Positions 27,403 through 37,481 are shown, counted from the first letter of the stretch. The stretch: 64,000 nucleotides of DNA from Paenibacillus sp. BIHB 4019 (GCF_002741035.1 NZ_CP016808.1:6961001-7025000); one strand, 5' to 3'. Notes: generated from the letters alone by a model not told the origin. Numbers and translations are program-made.

Positions 27403-27460
27403 AGTTGCATATGGGTACTTAATTCAACCGTAAACTTTTATTATTTTCTAAATGTTGCTG

Positions 27461-28099
27461 TTAATGAAGGGCTGTTCCTTTATTAGGCTCTGGCATTTGC
27501 GGTGTTTCGGCGGATGGTGAAAATGTATTCAAAATTTGCTGCATATCAGCATCATTTAATTGCGGCACCTGATAATAAGCGTTTTTATTTTGATACATAA
27601 AGAGCTCATAGGACATTTCAATAAAATTTTGCACTTGGGATGCGAGTACACGGCGGACAACCGGGTTCGTTGCTTCAAGAGCAGACGTCGTTAACAGCGA
27701 AGCATGCTTTTTAACGATGCCTTGCATAAAACTACATACTCCGGCATCATTGACATCGGCTAGTGATTGTATCGGTTTTTTCGGCGAGCTTTGCTTCATG
27801 CCGTATACCGTCGGTATTACCTCATTAATCAAATACGTTGATGTTTTTTGGCTTGGCGCCTGCCCGGTCTTAAAGCATTCAGCCGTCAAATTGTATTGCG
27901 ATTGCATAAATTGATATTGCTTGTCGATAAGATTAAGCAGCTCCTGATCCTGTGCATATGGTCTGAAAATCATATATTGATCCATTGCGCTAATGCTGCA
28001 ATTCAATACCTCCTGCAAATCAAAAAGCTCATGTCCTCCATGATTTTTGTTCATTGCCTTCTGTGTTTCGTTATTCGCTGTAGTTTGCTGCTGCATCAT
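27461..28099 (-). CDS. Spore coat protein, CotF family
   Basis: A 212-residue CotF-domain protein. The helical Coat_F pair is seen as FDLQEVLNCSISAMDQY (about 26-42) and later DAGVCSFMQGIVKKHASLL (about 118-136) and NFIEMSYELFMYQ, flanked by a Gln/Asn-rich head and a Pro-rich tail. Coat F proteins are placed on the forespore surface late in sporulation. GAGGAG lies 5-8 nt before the ATG pair; a TTG one codon earlier is also possible. Monocistronic, with a terminator behind it. Confidence 0.85.
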   Translation of the reverse strand: MMQQQTTANNETQKAMNKNHGGHELFDLQEVLNCSISAMDQYMIFRPYAQDQELLNLIDKQYQFMQSQYNLTAECFKTGQAPSQKTSTYLINEVIPTVYGMKQSSPKKPIQSLADVNDAGVCSFMQGIVKKHASLLTTSALEATNPVVRRVLASQVQNFIEMSYELFMYQNKNAYYQVPQLNDADMQQILNTFSPSAETPQMPEPNKGTALH

Positions 28100-28215
28100 C
28101 AATTCTCCTCTTTGTTATTCCTTCATTTATAGTTGTTAATATGAAAGCTGGAGGCTGAATTTATACATCCCCGTTTTCTAAGAGGCATTTTTACCGATTC
28201 GATGGCGCGTTCTCC

Positions 28216-28229
28216 GTCCCGATTGGGAC
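28216..28229. other. Short stem GTCCC-GATT-GGGAC
   Basis: A 5-bp stem with a tetraloop in the non-coding stretch between the GH30 terminator and the cotF-like gene. No further pairing or T run was found. It may belong to the leader of the coat gene; nothing more can be supported. Confidence 0.2.
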
Positions 28230-28274
28230 TTCCACCCTAGAGATGACGATCATGCTGGGCGTACTGCAAAAAAA

Positions 28275-28298
28275 GCGTTGATGAATGGCCATCAACGC
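28275..28298 (-). terminator. Terminator of the sugar-uptake operon
   Basis: GCGTTGATG pairs with CATCAACGC over a 6-nt loop, followed on the minus strand by TTTTTTT. It lies 55 nt behind the GH30 gene and closes the roughly 14.5-kb operon. Confidence 0.9.
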
Positions 28299-28352
28299 CT
28301 ACTGCTTCCTGCTTATTGTTTTTCACTAATTGTTTGGACTTATTATTTTGAG

Positions 28353-30023
28353 TTAATGTTCGACCGTGCCTTCTGCCCCGCCTCCCGTCAACGTGACGAC
28401 AGACTTCGCTGGAATAATCGCTTCAAACGAATAATCGCCTTGTACAGGAATGCTCTCCCCGCGGACAAGATCTCGACCCGCCGACGTAATATACGGTTCC
28501 ATGAATGCAATGGAATGGTGCCGATCCATGCCATTCAATGAAACCCGAATGCGCTTGTCATCCTCGCTGTCATTGACGAACACAGCTGTAACCGTCTGCT
28601 CTCCTTCATGTACATAAGCTGAACCCAGCAAGCCGCTGCGCGCCTCTTTATCCAGTCCTGCAAGCGAGATGCGCTGCGCACCCGGACGGATAAATTTGCT
28701 GTAATTGCCGAGTGCCCACATGATTTTAGAAGTCAGAATATTTTGCTCGTCACCCGCTTCGCTAAAATCAGTATAGATCAGGCCGTCCTTGTAATCGACC
28801 TTGGACACCGCTGTCCACCACTGCCAAGCAGCTGCATTTGCTTCAGTCAAATCAAAATGAATCGTGCGGGCCACATGCAAAGCAGGCTCCATGCCAAGGT
28901 CACGCCCGGGACCATATTCGCCAAGAATGCAATATTCCGTTACCCAATATTTAGCCTTTTCGTCGTATGTTTTCAGATTGGCAGCCAGCAATTGCCTCAG
29001 CTTGCCCAGCCGGTCATCGCCCGGATTGCTGTAATCGGACCAATAGGAATGCGAAGCGATTTTATTCCCAATCGCTTCCTTGAGCACGGGATCGCCGAGC
29101 AGCTCCTTAATATATTCCCGGTATTTCCCTGTTCCGAGACTATTGGCACCGCCCGAATAGGTCCCGCTCCCTGCATACTGCCCATAATATTCATCATCCA
29201 GCAGCGCTGTAATTTCTACGCCGTCTGGGGCGCTGATTTGCGCCTCAAGGCCGCTTGCTTTCAACTGCCGGTGCAATTCAAGAATGACACGCTTAAGATC
29301 GTCGTTGTTATAACGATTGCCTTCTTGCTGGGCCAAATTCCAATCCCAGGTCGGCTCATTAATCGGGCTAATATATTGGAATGCCAAGCCTTCCTTTCTA
29401 AAATGCTCTAAAACATCGATTAAAAATGCCGAAAATTTTTCCTCATAACCTTCTTTCAGATTGGTGGAGCCGACTTCTGAGTCCGGCTGGGCATGACCAT
29501 TTTTAGTCATCCAGACCGGCGGGCTGTTTACGAATGCGATCAAAGTGTCCACGCCCCGATTTTTTGCCGCCTGAAGAAACCATTGCTGACCCGCCTGGCT
29601 GCTCCAATCATATTCCCCTTCCTCCGCAAGCTTGAACGATTCCGCCCGCCTCCATGGATCTGGAATACGCGTCTGGTCCGTGTCAATCGAGCCTGCACCG
29701 ATATTGAAGCGCCAGGCCGACAGCCCAATTCCTTTCTCTCTTGAAAATAGCAAATCCGCAACGCGATTTTTATTTTCTTCCGTCCAATGCTTTCCCAGTG
29801 GCTCCATCGACCATGCGTCGGACGCCCCGAAATTATCGATCGTCTGATAGCGGACCGCTGCGTCGAGCGATACATTTACATCAGGCGGCGCCAGCTGCTG
29901 GACCTGTGCTTCCTCCTTTTTCGGGCTGCTTGCGCTATCCGAACGATTTGATGCGAAATTGAAATACAAGCCTACAGCTGACGTGAACGCCAAAACGATT
30001 ACAACTGTCAATTTCTTTTTCAT
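28353..30023 (-). CDS. GH30 glycoside hydrolase (beta-1,6-galactanase-like)
   Basis: A 556-residue hydrolase with an N-terminal membrane helix (about 3-23) without a Cys, so secreted or membrane-held. The GH30 barrel starts with the typical DNFGASDAWSMEP, followed by WRFNIGAGS, VNSPPVWMT, the acid/base Glu in SPINEPTWDW and the nucleophile Glu in WVTEYCILG; the C-terminal beta-domain is about 440-545. The combination recalls the GH30 group with endo-beta-1,6-galactanases, but xylan or other beta-glycans cannot be excluded. It starts 9 nt behind a permease gene and is the last gene of the uptake operon, which suggests that it makes the oligosaccharides the transporters take up. Confidence 0.85.
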   Translation of the reverse strand: MKKKLTVVIVLAFTSAVGLYFNFASNRSDSASSPKKEEAQVQQLAPPDVNVSLDAAVRYQTIDNFGASDAWSMEPLGKHWTEENKNRVADLLFSREKGIGLSAWRFNIGAGSIDTDQTRIPDPWRRAESFKLAEEGEYDWSSQAGQQWFLQAAKNRGVDTLIAFVNSPPVWMTKNGHAQPDSEVGSTNLKEGYEEKFSAFLIDVLEHFRKEGLAFQYISPINEPTWDWNLAQQEGNRYNNDDLKRVILELHRQLKASGLEAQISAPDGVEITALLDDEYYGQYAGSGTYSGGANSLGTGKYREYIKELLGDPVLKEAIGNKIASHSYWSDYSNPGDDRLGKLRQLLAANLKTYDEKAKYWVTEYCILGEYGPGRDLGMEPALHVARTIHFDLTEANAAAWQWWTAVSKVDYKDGLIYTDFSEAGDEQNILTSKIMWALGNYSKFIRPGAQRISLAGLDKEARSGLLGSAYVHEGEQTVTAVFVNDSEDDKRIRVSLNGMDRHHSIAFMEPYITSAGRDLVRGESIPVQGDYSFEAIIPAKSVVTLTGGGAEGTVEH

Positions 30024-30032
30024 CCGCCTCTC

Positions 30033-31049
30033 CTATCCGACCAAGCCTGATCGTTCAACACTCTCTACAAAATGCCTTTGCACAAACAAATACAAAATAA
30101 TAAGCGGCAGTATAGCCATCAGGACGCTGGTGTTCATCATCATGGACATAAAGAACGGATCCTGGACGTAGGAAGCCGTTTCCGCCTGCCCCCCTCCGCT
30201 CAGGAATGTAGCAATCGCATAGCCGGAAGAAGCCATCATCGACGACATCACCTTAGGCTCATTCAAATACATGTTCGTAAAAAAAGAATCGTTCCACTGC
30301 CACACAAACGAGAACAGCATGACGGTCACCATAGACGGGAGCGCATTAGGCAAGATGACGCTTCTGAAGGTTGTAAAGTAGCCAGCCCCATCCACATAGG
30401 CGGCTTCTTCAATCTCTCGCGGAATCCCTTTGAAAAATTGCCGAAAAATATACACATACAAGCCAGTCTTGACGCCCATGCCTAGCGCTGCCGAAATAAT
30501 AAACGGCCAGTACGTGTTAATCAAATTAGCGGGCTCGCCTTGGATCAGCTTAATCAGCCCGAAAAGATCAAAATTTTTAAATTGCAAATAAAGCGGAACC
30601 ATAATCGTTTGGGCCGGCACCAAAATGGTAAAAATAACACCTGCGAACAAAAAGCCGCTTCCTCTGAATTTCACCCGGGCGAAGCCGTAGCCAGCAAGCA
30701 CGCACGTTACCGTCTGAAGCAGCATGACCGCAGAAGACAGCAGCAGCGTATTGAGCAGCACTTGCGGATAGTTCATCGCTTGGAATACAAGCTTGAAATT
30801 GTCGAGCGTCAGCGTATGCGGCACCCAAATGACCGTGGAATCATACAAATCATCCATGCTTTTGAATGCAATCGACAGCTTTAATAAAATCGGGTAGACG
30901 ATGACAAACGATATGCCAAAAATGAGTACGAATCGGACGGCCATCCACAGCCATTTTTTTGCAAATTCTAGCCAATAGGCAGCGGATGCCATCCGATGAT
31001 GCAATTCTTTTTTCGTTGACTGTTGCATCTCAGCGGTCTCCTTCTCCAT
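30033..31049 (-). CDS. Sugar ABC transporter permease, MalG type (second pair)
   Basis: A 338-residue inner-membrane permease with six predicted helices and the EAA loop EEAAYVDGAGYFTTFRSV that docks the ATPase. The start has AGGGAGG before the ATG. It lies 20 nt behind the MalF-type partner and directly before the GH30 gene. No ATPase gene is present in the operon, so a shared MsmX/UgpC-type ATPase must energise it. The N-terminal extension before the first helix (about 35 residues) is somewhat longer than usual. Confidence 0.92.
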   Translation of the reverse strand: MEKETAEMQQSTKKELHHRMASAAYWLEFAKKWLWMAVRFVLIFGISFVIVYPILLKLSIAFKSMDDLYDSTVIWVPHTLTLDNFKLVFQAMNYPQVLLNTLLLSSAVMLLQTVTCVLAGYGFARVKFRGSGFLFAGVIFTILVPAQTIMVPLYLQFKNFDLFGLIKLIQGEPANLINTYWPFIISAALGMGVKTGLYVYIFRQFFKGIPREIEEAAYVDGAGYFTTFRSVILPNALPSMVTVMLFSFVWQWNDSFFTNMYLNEPKVMSSMMASSGYAIATFLSGGGQAETASYVQDPFFMSMMMNTSVLMAILPLIILYLFVQRHFVESVERSGLVG

Positions 31050-31069
31050 GTCCTTCCTCCCTTAAACCG

Positions 31070-31969
31070 CTAATCTTGATAAAACACCTTGCGTGAAACA
31101 ATCGATGTCGTTATCCACAGCACAAGTGCAATGACAGCAAAATACATCCACGCCATCGCCGCGCTGAGGCCAAAATCATAGCTTTTGAATGCCGTATCTA
31201 CAACTAGCCGGCTTGTTTCATCACTAATGAAGCTGTCGATAATCGTATAAACGAGATTCGTCAAAATTAACGGGCTGATCATCGGAAACGTAATTTTCCA
31301 GAACGCCTCGTAGCCCGTTGAGCCTTCGATTTTAGCCGCCTCGTACAAAGAAGGAGAAATCGACTGCAGACCCGCCAAAAAAATCAAAATTTGGACTCCC
31401 GATTGGCTGATAATTTCATAAATTCGGCTAACGGCACCTGTCATATACTCCACAAAGGTTATACTCACCCCTGATTCGATGAGCAGGACAGCGAGCTCTA
31501 GATTTTTCATAATGGACAAGCCGCCGCCGGTTGTATCGTTTGCGCTGCGAACGACGGATTGCATCAAATCTCCGTTCTCGATGCTGGCGATAATGCCGGA
31601 TGCCAAAATAACGGGGAGGAAGAAGATCGCCCGAGCCAGCACCCGTCCTCTGAACCGCTGATTAAGCAGCACCGCAAAAAACAAGCTGAATATGATGATG
31701 AGCGGTGTGTTGACGGCGATATCTACGACCGATTCCGTCAATATTCTGACGTACGATTCATGCGAGAACAAAGCTTCCCGGTAATTGGACAGTCCGATAA
31801 AGTCCAGGCTAAAGCCGTCATTCGTAACTTGCAGATTGCTAAAGCTGTACCTGAGCGATGACAGCAGCGGCACCATAAACAGGAACACAAAGCCTGCAAA
31901 CCAGGGAAGAATGAAATACAGTCCGTAATACCTGTTTTTTTGTTCAAGCGAAAGCTTCCTGAACCTCAT
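31070..31969 (-). CDS. Sugar ABC transporter permease, MalF type (second pair)
   Basis: A 299-residue permease with six helices; the first, YFILPWFAGFVFLFMVPLL, and the EAA loop YEAAKIEGSTGYEAFWKI are typical of the MalF group for oligosaccharides. Its ATG overlaps the stop of the DUF5696 gene (ATGA), so translation is coupled. Pairs with the MalG-type permease behind it. Which of the two binding proteins of the locus serves this pair is not evident. Confidence 0.92.
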   Translation of the reverse strand: MRFRKLSLEQKNRYYGLYFILPWFAGFVFLFMVPLLSSLRYSFSNLQVTNDGFSLDFIGLSNYREALFSHESYVRILTESVVDIAVNTPLIIIFSLFFAVLLNQRFRGRVLARAIFFLPVILASGIIASIENGDLMQSVVRSANDTTGGGLSIMKNLELAVLLIESGVSITFVEYMTGAVSRIYEIISQSGVQILIFLAGLQSISPSLYEAAKIEGSTGYEAFWKITFPMISPLILTNLVYTIIDSFISDETSRLVVDTAFKSYDFGLSAAMAWMYFAVIALVLWITTSIVSRKVFYQD

Positions 31970-34527
31970 CGCTGTGCTTCACCCCCAACCCAATAATCCT
32001 TTGCCCTAACTGTAATTCCGCCCACTTGAGCTAGCGCATCAGTATAATTGACGATAATGGTTTTCCCTTGTTCGAAAGTGGTCTGGTACACTCCATCTGC
32101 CAGTGCCCGATGATCAACAATCGCTTGGTCTTGCACATCATGGAGAACGTCGTTAAGTTCACCGTATCTTTGCGCTGCTTCGTCGATCCAGCCCCGGTAA
32201 TCGGCGGAATACAAATGGTCGAACTCCGTCATTTTGATCGCGGATGAATCAGCAAAAAACCACGTGTAATGCAATGAAGAGCCCGTTTCGAGCGCTTTTA
32301 GAAAGTTGTAGGTGGAATCTTGGTCATCTGCCATATTCCAGGCGTTTCCAGCGGTATGCACATAACCGTGATAAACCAGTTGAAAGAAAGGAACGCTCTC
32401 ATCGGTAATATTAAAGCCGCTGCTCGTTATCGGCGCATTCACAATATGCCGCGCATAAGGGATCGAATAAGCGTTTCCGCCTTCCACCAGCACTTCCTTG
32501 ACGGAGCCGCTCATTTGCTTCAGCTGCTGCTTTACGATCTCTTTCGCTTCCTCGCGATCGATAACCTCGGAACGATTGAAATCGGAGTTCAGCTCGCTGC
32601 CAAGATCCCTAAGCGACAAACCAGAGAGCTGCAGCTTCCCGTAATCGTCCATAAATGCTGCTGTCATTTTCGGCAGCAACTTCGGACTGACTACATAACC
32701 GGGCTCGCGTTCATCCTCTTGACTGAAGCTGGCCGCGCTGTAAGGATAAATTTCCGCCAGCCTGCCCGTAATGAATCGGGAAGCTTCACTCGACTTTTTA
32801 AAGCCTTCCGCTTGCGGAGCTGCCTCAAGAAAAGCCGCATCAGGAAACAGCGATATGCCATTCGCATCGGCATATGCCTTGAGCTTGCTTATACCTTTGC
32901 TTCCGCCGAGCTGCTTGTCAACGGAAATCGACTTCGGCAGGTTATGGTTTAGGCCCTCGTTAAACCAGCCTGTATAACGCAGCTTGATGCCGCTGATTTT
33001 CTTATCCAGCATTTGGCTCATAATAGTCTCCGCCTGATCGAAAGTCGTAAGCGGCTCATAGGCGTTATAAGGAATGCCTAAGAAAAATTTCTTTTTCGGT
33101 ATGCCGCCAATCAGCTCGACATAAAACGGTACATCCCCTTCATCCGGCAGCTTCGTTAGGCCCGTTTGCTTAATCAAATATTGGCGATAATGCGCCGCCA
33201 TGCCCGAATAGCTGGCCTCACCCGTGCCGAGAAAGCCGTAACGGACCGTCATATCCCCGGCAAAAGGCTCCGCTTGAAACTTTTTGACCGTGCTGGAGCG
33301 CCACCCGTTCGTCAAGGTAACCTCCTCCAAATTAGTCAGCGTAAAACTGGGAAATACGGTATTGTAATCGTTCAGCCTGCCGCTTACGTCCGCTTCGACC
33401 GCGGCAACCGCATCACCCTTTTCAATAATCCCAACAAATGCCCGGTTCTCATATTTCATTCCGAATACAGGCAAGCGCGCAGCTTCCTCTTTCTGAATTT
33501 TAATGAGCTGGCTAATGGATGCATCGGAACCATAAAGGGCCGTCCGGAACGGCGCGTCGTAGGTTTTGCCATTGTTGAAACGGATCAGCGAGCCCGATCC
33601 ATCCGGCACGAACGTATAACCTTCATCCTCGCGTCCGCTTGCGCCAAAAAACGGAAGCAGCGAAAGCGTCTGAATTTTCATCGCAGCCGGATATTCGATC
33701 TCGCCCGCCGCAACTGTTGCCAGCAGATGCTCGCCATCCAGCCGATAATGCAAAGGAATCCGAACACTTGCGCTGCCGGTAGACGCTTCGCCATAAGCCG
33801 CCTTATCGATTGCTTTCTGCTCTTCGTCATAGCCGATCCGATTAAAGATTTCGGTAACCTTTGCTAATCCGATCCCTTTAAAGGAGGAGTCCCTTCGTTC
33901 ATAACGCTGCTTTGCCTCATCGTATTTAAAGCGCTTTTCAACTTCTCTTTTGTCCACCGACTGTTCGATTTTATCCAAAATGACGGTTTGAAAGCGGTCC
34001 GCGCTAATATATTTAGGGATCGCATCCATATCGCTTTTGACCTCCCCTAGCGTATAGATAATGTCCAGTCCACCGCTTGCCTTCTCTATGGCATACTGGC
34101 CGTTCTGAACGCTATGGGTGTAATTGTCATACTTCAATGCATTTCCCGCGCTGTCAAAATAAGCGATCTCGACCTGCACGTTCAGCTTCGTCTTGTTATA
34201 GCCGGTTGCGACCGGATCGTCTTCGCGATTTTGCGGATTGGAATACCAAATCGCTTGGCTGCGCTTGTCCCGAACGGCAATTTCCGTCGTTTCGGGATTG
34301 ACGTACAACGCTAAAAATTCATTTTCAGCTGCTGATTCCATCCCTTCAGGCAATGAAGGCAGCTTGCCGGACTGGCCGCTTGAGCCTGCAAGCCCGCTAT
34401 GTTGTCCGTTGCTTGATACTGGCTCGGCTACGACCTCGGACGCATATTCTGCGAAATTGGTGCCTTGAGCTATAAGCAAGCAGCCAATAAAGACTGCCGT
34501 CATGATGATCGCAAGCTTCCGCTTCAC
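31966..34527 (-). CDS. DUF5696-family surface protein
   Basis: An 853-residue protein with an N-terminal membrane/signal segment (KLAIIMTAVFIGCLLIAQG), then a Gly/Ser-rich spacer and a long region matching my recollection of DUF5696, a family seen mostly in Paenibacillaceae within sugar-ABC operons: ENEFLALYVNPETTEIAVRD, a middle beta-rich part and a C-terminal part that looks like a TIM barrel (LRYTGWFNEG, SLFPDAAFLEA, VLVEGGNAYSIPYA). The barrel-like features and carboxylates suggest a glycoside-hydrolase fold, but no activity is known to me. The GTG at 34525-34527 is chosen (GGGGG 7 nt before). It is coupled to the permease behind it. Confidence 0.75.
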   Translation of the reverse strand: MKRKLAIIMTAVFIGCLLIAQGTNFAEYASEVVAEPVSSNGQHSGLAGSSGQSGKLPSLPEGMESAAENEFLALYVNPETTEIAVRDKRSQAIWYSNPQNREDDPVATGYNKTKLNVQVEIAYFDSAGNALKYDNYTHSVQNGQYAIEKASGGLDIIYTLGEVKSDMDAIPKYISADRFQTVILDKIEQSVDKREVEKRFKYDEAKQRYERRDSSFKGIGLAKVTEIFNRIGYDEEQKAIDKAAYGEASTGSASVRIPLHYRLDGEHLLATVAAGEIEYPAAMKIQTLSLLPFFGASGREDEGYTFVPDGSGSLIRFNNGKTYDAPFRTALYGSDASISQLIKIQKEEAARLPVFGMKYENRAFVGIIEKGDAVAAVEADVSGRLNDYNTVFPSFTLTNLEEVTLTNGWRSSTVKKFQAEPFAGDMTVRYGFLGTGEASYSGMAAHYRQYLIKQTGLTKLPDEGDVPFYVELIGGIPKKKFFLGIPYNAYEPLTTFDQAETIMSQMLDKKISGIKLRYTGWFNEGLNHNLPKSISVDKQLGGSKGISKLKAYADANGISLFPDAAFLEAAPQAEGFKKSSEASRFITGRLAEIYPYSAASFSQEDEREPGYVVSPKLLPKMTAAFMDDYGKLQLSGLSLRDLGSELNSDFNRSEVIDREEAKEIVKQQLKQMSGSVKEVLVEGGNAYSIPYARHIVNAPITSSGFNITDESVPFFQLVYHGYVHTAGNAWNMADDQDSTYNFLKALETGSSLHYTWFFADSSAIKMTEFDHLYSADYRGWIDEAAQRYGELNDVLHDVQDQAIVDHRALADGVYQTTFEQGKTIIVNYTDALAQVGGITVRAKDYWVGGEAQR

Positions 34528-34543
34528 CGTTTGGCCCCCTTTC

Positions 34544-35167
34544 TTATGCTCGCAATGAAAGTTCCTGATAAATCGTGTATACAAAACTAACGATTTGCTG
34601 GATCAGGCTGAAGAAGAGCAGCCCAAGAAAAATAATGACGCCCATCACTACAACTGTTAACAGCATCGTCATGATCGTCTTCGTCACCGTATATTGATGA
34701 ACCGTCATCGTTCCAATAAACAGCAGCCAAACAAACCATAGCGCTGCCGCCGATTCCAGCAAGTAATAGAATGAAGCCTCGCGCAGCGTAATCACATTGC
34801 TGAGCAGCATATTGGGCAAATAAATCAAAATCAAAGGAAGCAGCGCATAACCCGTCGCGATGACAATCTCTTTGAATTTCCCTTCTCCATCCATCAGCGT
34901 AGTGAGCGACCAGTTCGCGACACACCACAGAAGGAAAGGAAGCACAATGTACTTTAATTCATCAAAGCTGTTTAATTCCAACGGATGATTATAGTTGACG
35001 ACATAGCCAGCATACTGGCGTTTCAGAATCATCGTAACCGTCACGGCGAGCAAAATGGCAAGCGCGATCCGGAGCTTTCCTTTGTTCTCGTATTTCAGGT
35101 CCCAAAACCCGTCAAAGGGATGGAATGCAACGTGCAGCGAGTACCTAGCCTCCTTGAGAAACCGCAT
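34544..35167 (-). CDS. Yip1-family membrane protein
   Basis: A 207-residue integral membrane protein with five predicted helices (for example LRIALAILLAVTVTMIL, YIVLPFLLWCVANWSL, LLTVVVMGVIIFLGLLFF). The start, HPFDGFWDLKYENKG, is the typical N-terminus of bacterial Yip1-domain proteins. Its first 23 bases overlap the end of the NHL/TPR gene, which suggests coupled translation. Bacterial members have no firmly known function; the placement between transporter genes suggests help in assembling or regulating the uptake complex. Confidence 0.8.
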   Translation of the reverse strand: MRFLKEARYSLHVAFHPFDGFWDLKYENKGKLRIALAILLAVTVTMILKRQYAGYVVNYNHPLELNSFDELKYIVLPFLLWCVANWSLTTLMDGEGKFKEIVIATGYALLPLILIYLPNMLLSNVITLREASFYYLLESAAALWFVWLLFIGTMTVHQYTVTKTIMTMLLTVVVMGVIIFLGLLFFSLIQQIVSFVYTIYQELSLRA

Positions 35168-36608
35168 CCTGTTTCAGTTCCCCCTTTCTGAGCCTCATGC
35201 TTCGTCGAACGGCGATAACGACCAAAATCAGCGGGATCAGTATCGTCATATAGATCCCAAAGTGCTCGCGCATATATTCCCTGCGATATTTCGTTAATGC
35301 TTTGGAGTAATATTCCCTGTCGTTGCCCAGTTTTAGAAAAGTCATCGCTTGCTTATATTCGCCTTGGCGCAGCATCGACTTGCCGATGCCGATATAGGCC
35401 ATTTCATAGTTCGCATCGAGCCGGAGCACTTCCTTCCACAGCTTTGCTGCTTCATCGTGCTTGCCTATGCTGTACAATCCATTGGCCTCATTAACGAGGC
35501 TTCCGAATTTGGTCGCTGCGAACTCGGTAATTCTACCCTGATCGCGGTCCAGAACATACACCCGATTGCCGGAGCTTTCAACCGCAACCGGATTTTTAAA
35601 CGTGCCCTGCTGATTGCCCAGCTGGCCAAATACGTATAATAAATTGCCGTCTTCGTTATAAGTAAAAATCCGTCCCCGGGTAGAATCAAGCGTCCGGTAA
35701 ACGCCATTGCCGCTAACATCGATGTCAATGAAGGCCGAGCGCATTCTGCTCAAATCTCCTACCGGGCCTATATTCCCGTTTATCCGAATAACGTCAATGC
35801 CCGATGGGTTCAGCCTTTTGACAGGGGCTGAGGTTTGCTTGTCGGCTGTAGTCGTAAAGATGAATCCGTCCAGATCAACATCTACATTGTTAAATTCAAT
35901 CGGAACAAACCGGATCAGCTTTTCCCGCTGCTCTTTAGTCGATACCGTCTTCCAGAATAAATCTACAGGATCAAACTGCACCCGGTTCGTCCCCATAAAA
36001 CCAGTAAAGCCGCCCTCGCTGTCAAATTCGATAATGCCCTCGAAGACGCCTCTGGCGACAACGTAAATGCGGCCGGCTTTATCCACAATGACCTTTCGCG
36101 GGAAATATTCAAAATTGCTGCTAATGACCTCCGACTTTGGAGCGGTAATTTCTCTGACGAACGCTCCGCTGCCTTCCAGCTCGACGACACGCCTATTTTC
36201 AGTATCCGCCACAAAAATATGACCGCCCTCTGTCACGAAAAGGCCTTCCGGATTATTGAAGCCGTCCTGCTTGCCGTTATTCTGAAATTTCTTAATTTCA
36301 CGGACTGCCTTCCACTCGCTGTCAAGCACGACAATTCGCCCGTTTCCTGAATCCAGAACGTATAAATAACCGTCAGGCGCTGCAAACAGATCAGCGGGAG
36401 AGCTCCATGGCCCTACACCTATTTCTTGTCCCGTTATCGTCTTGGATGGAAGATACGCGATTGGCGAATGAACGGTCTCCCCCCAATAGGAATAGGTATA
36501 CCCCTCATACGGCGACGCGTGGGCCAGCTTCGGGCTTAAGCCGGCGAAGAGCAGCACAGCTGCCAAAAACAAAATCGCTCGCTTTATTTTCAATCCATAC
36601 GCCCCCAT
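35145..36608 (-). CDS. NHL-repeat beta-propeller protein with TPR and membrane anchor
   Basis: A 487-residue exported protein: signal peptide (KRAILFLAAVLLFAGL...AHA), an NHL/SMP-30-like propeller (about 55-365; PADLFAAPDGYLYVLDSGNG, NPEGLFVTEGGHIFVADTEN), TPR-like helices (about 375-430; YSIGKHDEAAKLWKEVLRLD) and a C-terminal helix (IYMTILIPLILVVIAV) with a basic tail. So the propeller and TPR would face outside and the tail inside. The ATG at 36608 has AAGGA upstream; a TTG at 36591-36593 with GGGGG 8 nt before it would give a more standard signal peptide. It overlaps the Yip1 gene and lies 4 nt behind a permease gene. Likely an accessory surface protein of the uptake system. Confidence 0.8.
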   Translation of the reverse strand: MGAYGLKIKRAILFLAAVLLFAGLSPKLAHASPYEGYTYSYWGETVHSPIAYLPSKTITGQEIGVGPWSSPADLFAAPDGYLYVLDSGNGRIVVLDSEWKAVREIKKFQNNGKQDGFNNPEGLFVTEGGHIFVADTENRRVVELEGSGAFVREITAPKSEVISSNFEYFPRKVIVDKAGRIYVVARGVFEGIIEFDSEGGFTGFMGTNRVQFDPVDLFWKTVSTKEQREKLIRFVPIEFNNVDVDLDGFIFTTTADKQTSAPVKRLNPSGIDVIRINGNIGPVGDLSRMRSAFIDIDVSGNGVYRTLDSTRGRIFTYNEDGNLLYVFGQLGNQQGTFKNPVAVESSGNRVYVLDRDQGRITEFAATKFGSLVNEANGLYSIGKHDEAAKLWKEVLRLDANYEMAYIGIGKSMLRQGEYKQAMTFLKLGNDREYYSKALTKYRREYMREHFGIYMTILIPLILVVIAVRRSMRLRKGELKQDAVSQGG

Positions 36609-36612
36609 CGCT

Positions 36613-37476
36613 TTAGTCCTTCATTCCAGATGAAGCCATCGTCTGAATGACATTGCTCTGCGAAAAAACAAACGTCACAATTGGCACGGTCATCATAATC
36701 ACCGCAACTGCGGCGCCCACCCCTGCGCGGGCAATACCGCCTTGAATGATTTGCCCCATCGCATAATGCATCGTCTTGAGCTGTTCGCTGTAAATAAAGC
36801 TGCCTCCATCCGTTCCCCAAAGCATTTGCATCATTAGGATTAGCAGCGTCAGCCAGGCAGGCTTGACGAGCGGCATAACGACCTGCCAAAATATCCGGTA
36901 TTCGCTGGCGCCGTCGATCTTGGCAGCTTCCAGCAAAGCATCCGGTATTTGCTCCATGAACTGCTTCATTAAGTACAGGCCAAGCGGATAAGCAAATGCC
37001 GGAACGATTACCGCTTGATAGGAGTCCATCCATCCCAGCACGGACATAATCATATAATTGGGAATCGCCGTCACATGCGGAGAAAACATCAGCGACAGAA
37101 CAATAACCGTGAACAGCACTTTGTGTCCGCGAAACTTATGCTTGGCCAGCGGGTAAGCTGCCGCCGATGCCAGCAAAATATGTCCTGCCGTTCCTGCCGC
37201 CGTAATAAAAAATGTATTGAAAATATATCTGGAAAATGGAACCCATGAATTTTTCATGACTTGAAACAAATCCGCGAAATTTTCAAGCGTTGCATTTCTG
37301 ACAAGCAGCGTAGGCGGGAATATAAACAACTCATCAAGCGGCTTAAAAGCATTATTCATGACATAGATTAACGGAACTGCCATAAAGGAGCCAAACAAGC
37401 CCAGTACGAGGAGCAGCATCATATCCACCTGCCAGGACCGGTTCACTCTTTTTTTCAGACGCATGGCCAGCTTCAT
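36613..37476 (-). CDS. Sugar ABC transporter permease, MalG type (first pair)
   Basis: A 287-residue permease with six helices and EAA loop LEAAKIDGASEYRIFWQV, the cytoplasmic docking site for the ATPase. It lies 5 nt behind its MalF-type partner. The N-terminus is short and basic (KLAMRLKKRVNRSWQ), then the first helix. The partner ATPase is not coded here. Confidence 0.93.
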   Translation of the reverse strand: MKLAMRLKKRVNRSWQVDMMLLLVLGLFGSFMAVPLIYVMNNAFKPLDELFIFPPTLLVRNATLENFADLFQVMKNSWVPFSRYIFNTFFITAAGTAGHILLASAAAYPLAKHKFRGHKVLFTVIVLSLMFSPHVTAIPNYMIMSVLGWMDSYQAVIVPAFAYPLGLYLMKQFMEQIPDALLEAAKIDGASEYRIFWQVVMPLVKPAWLTLLILMMQMLWGTDGGSFIYSEQLKTMHYAMGQIIQGGIARAGVGAAVAVIMMTVPIVTFVFSQSNVIQTMASSGMKD

Positions 37477-37481
37477 CTCGC

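Noticed and set aside
32320..33867. Large plus-strand frames in the DUF5696 gene
   Set aside because: Antisense shadows in a gene with full family character and coupled neighbours.
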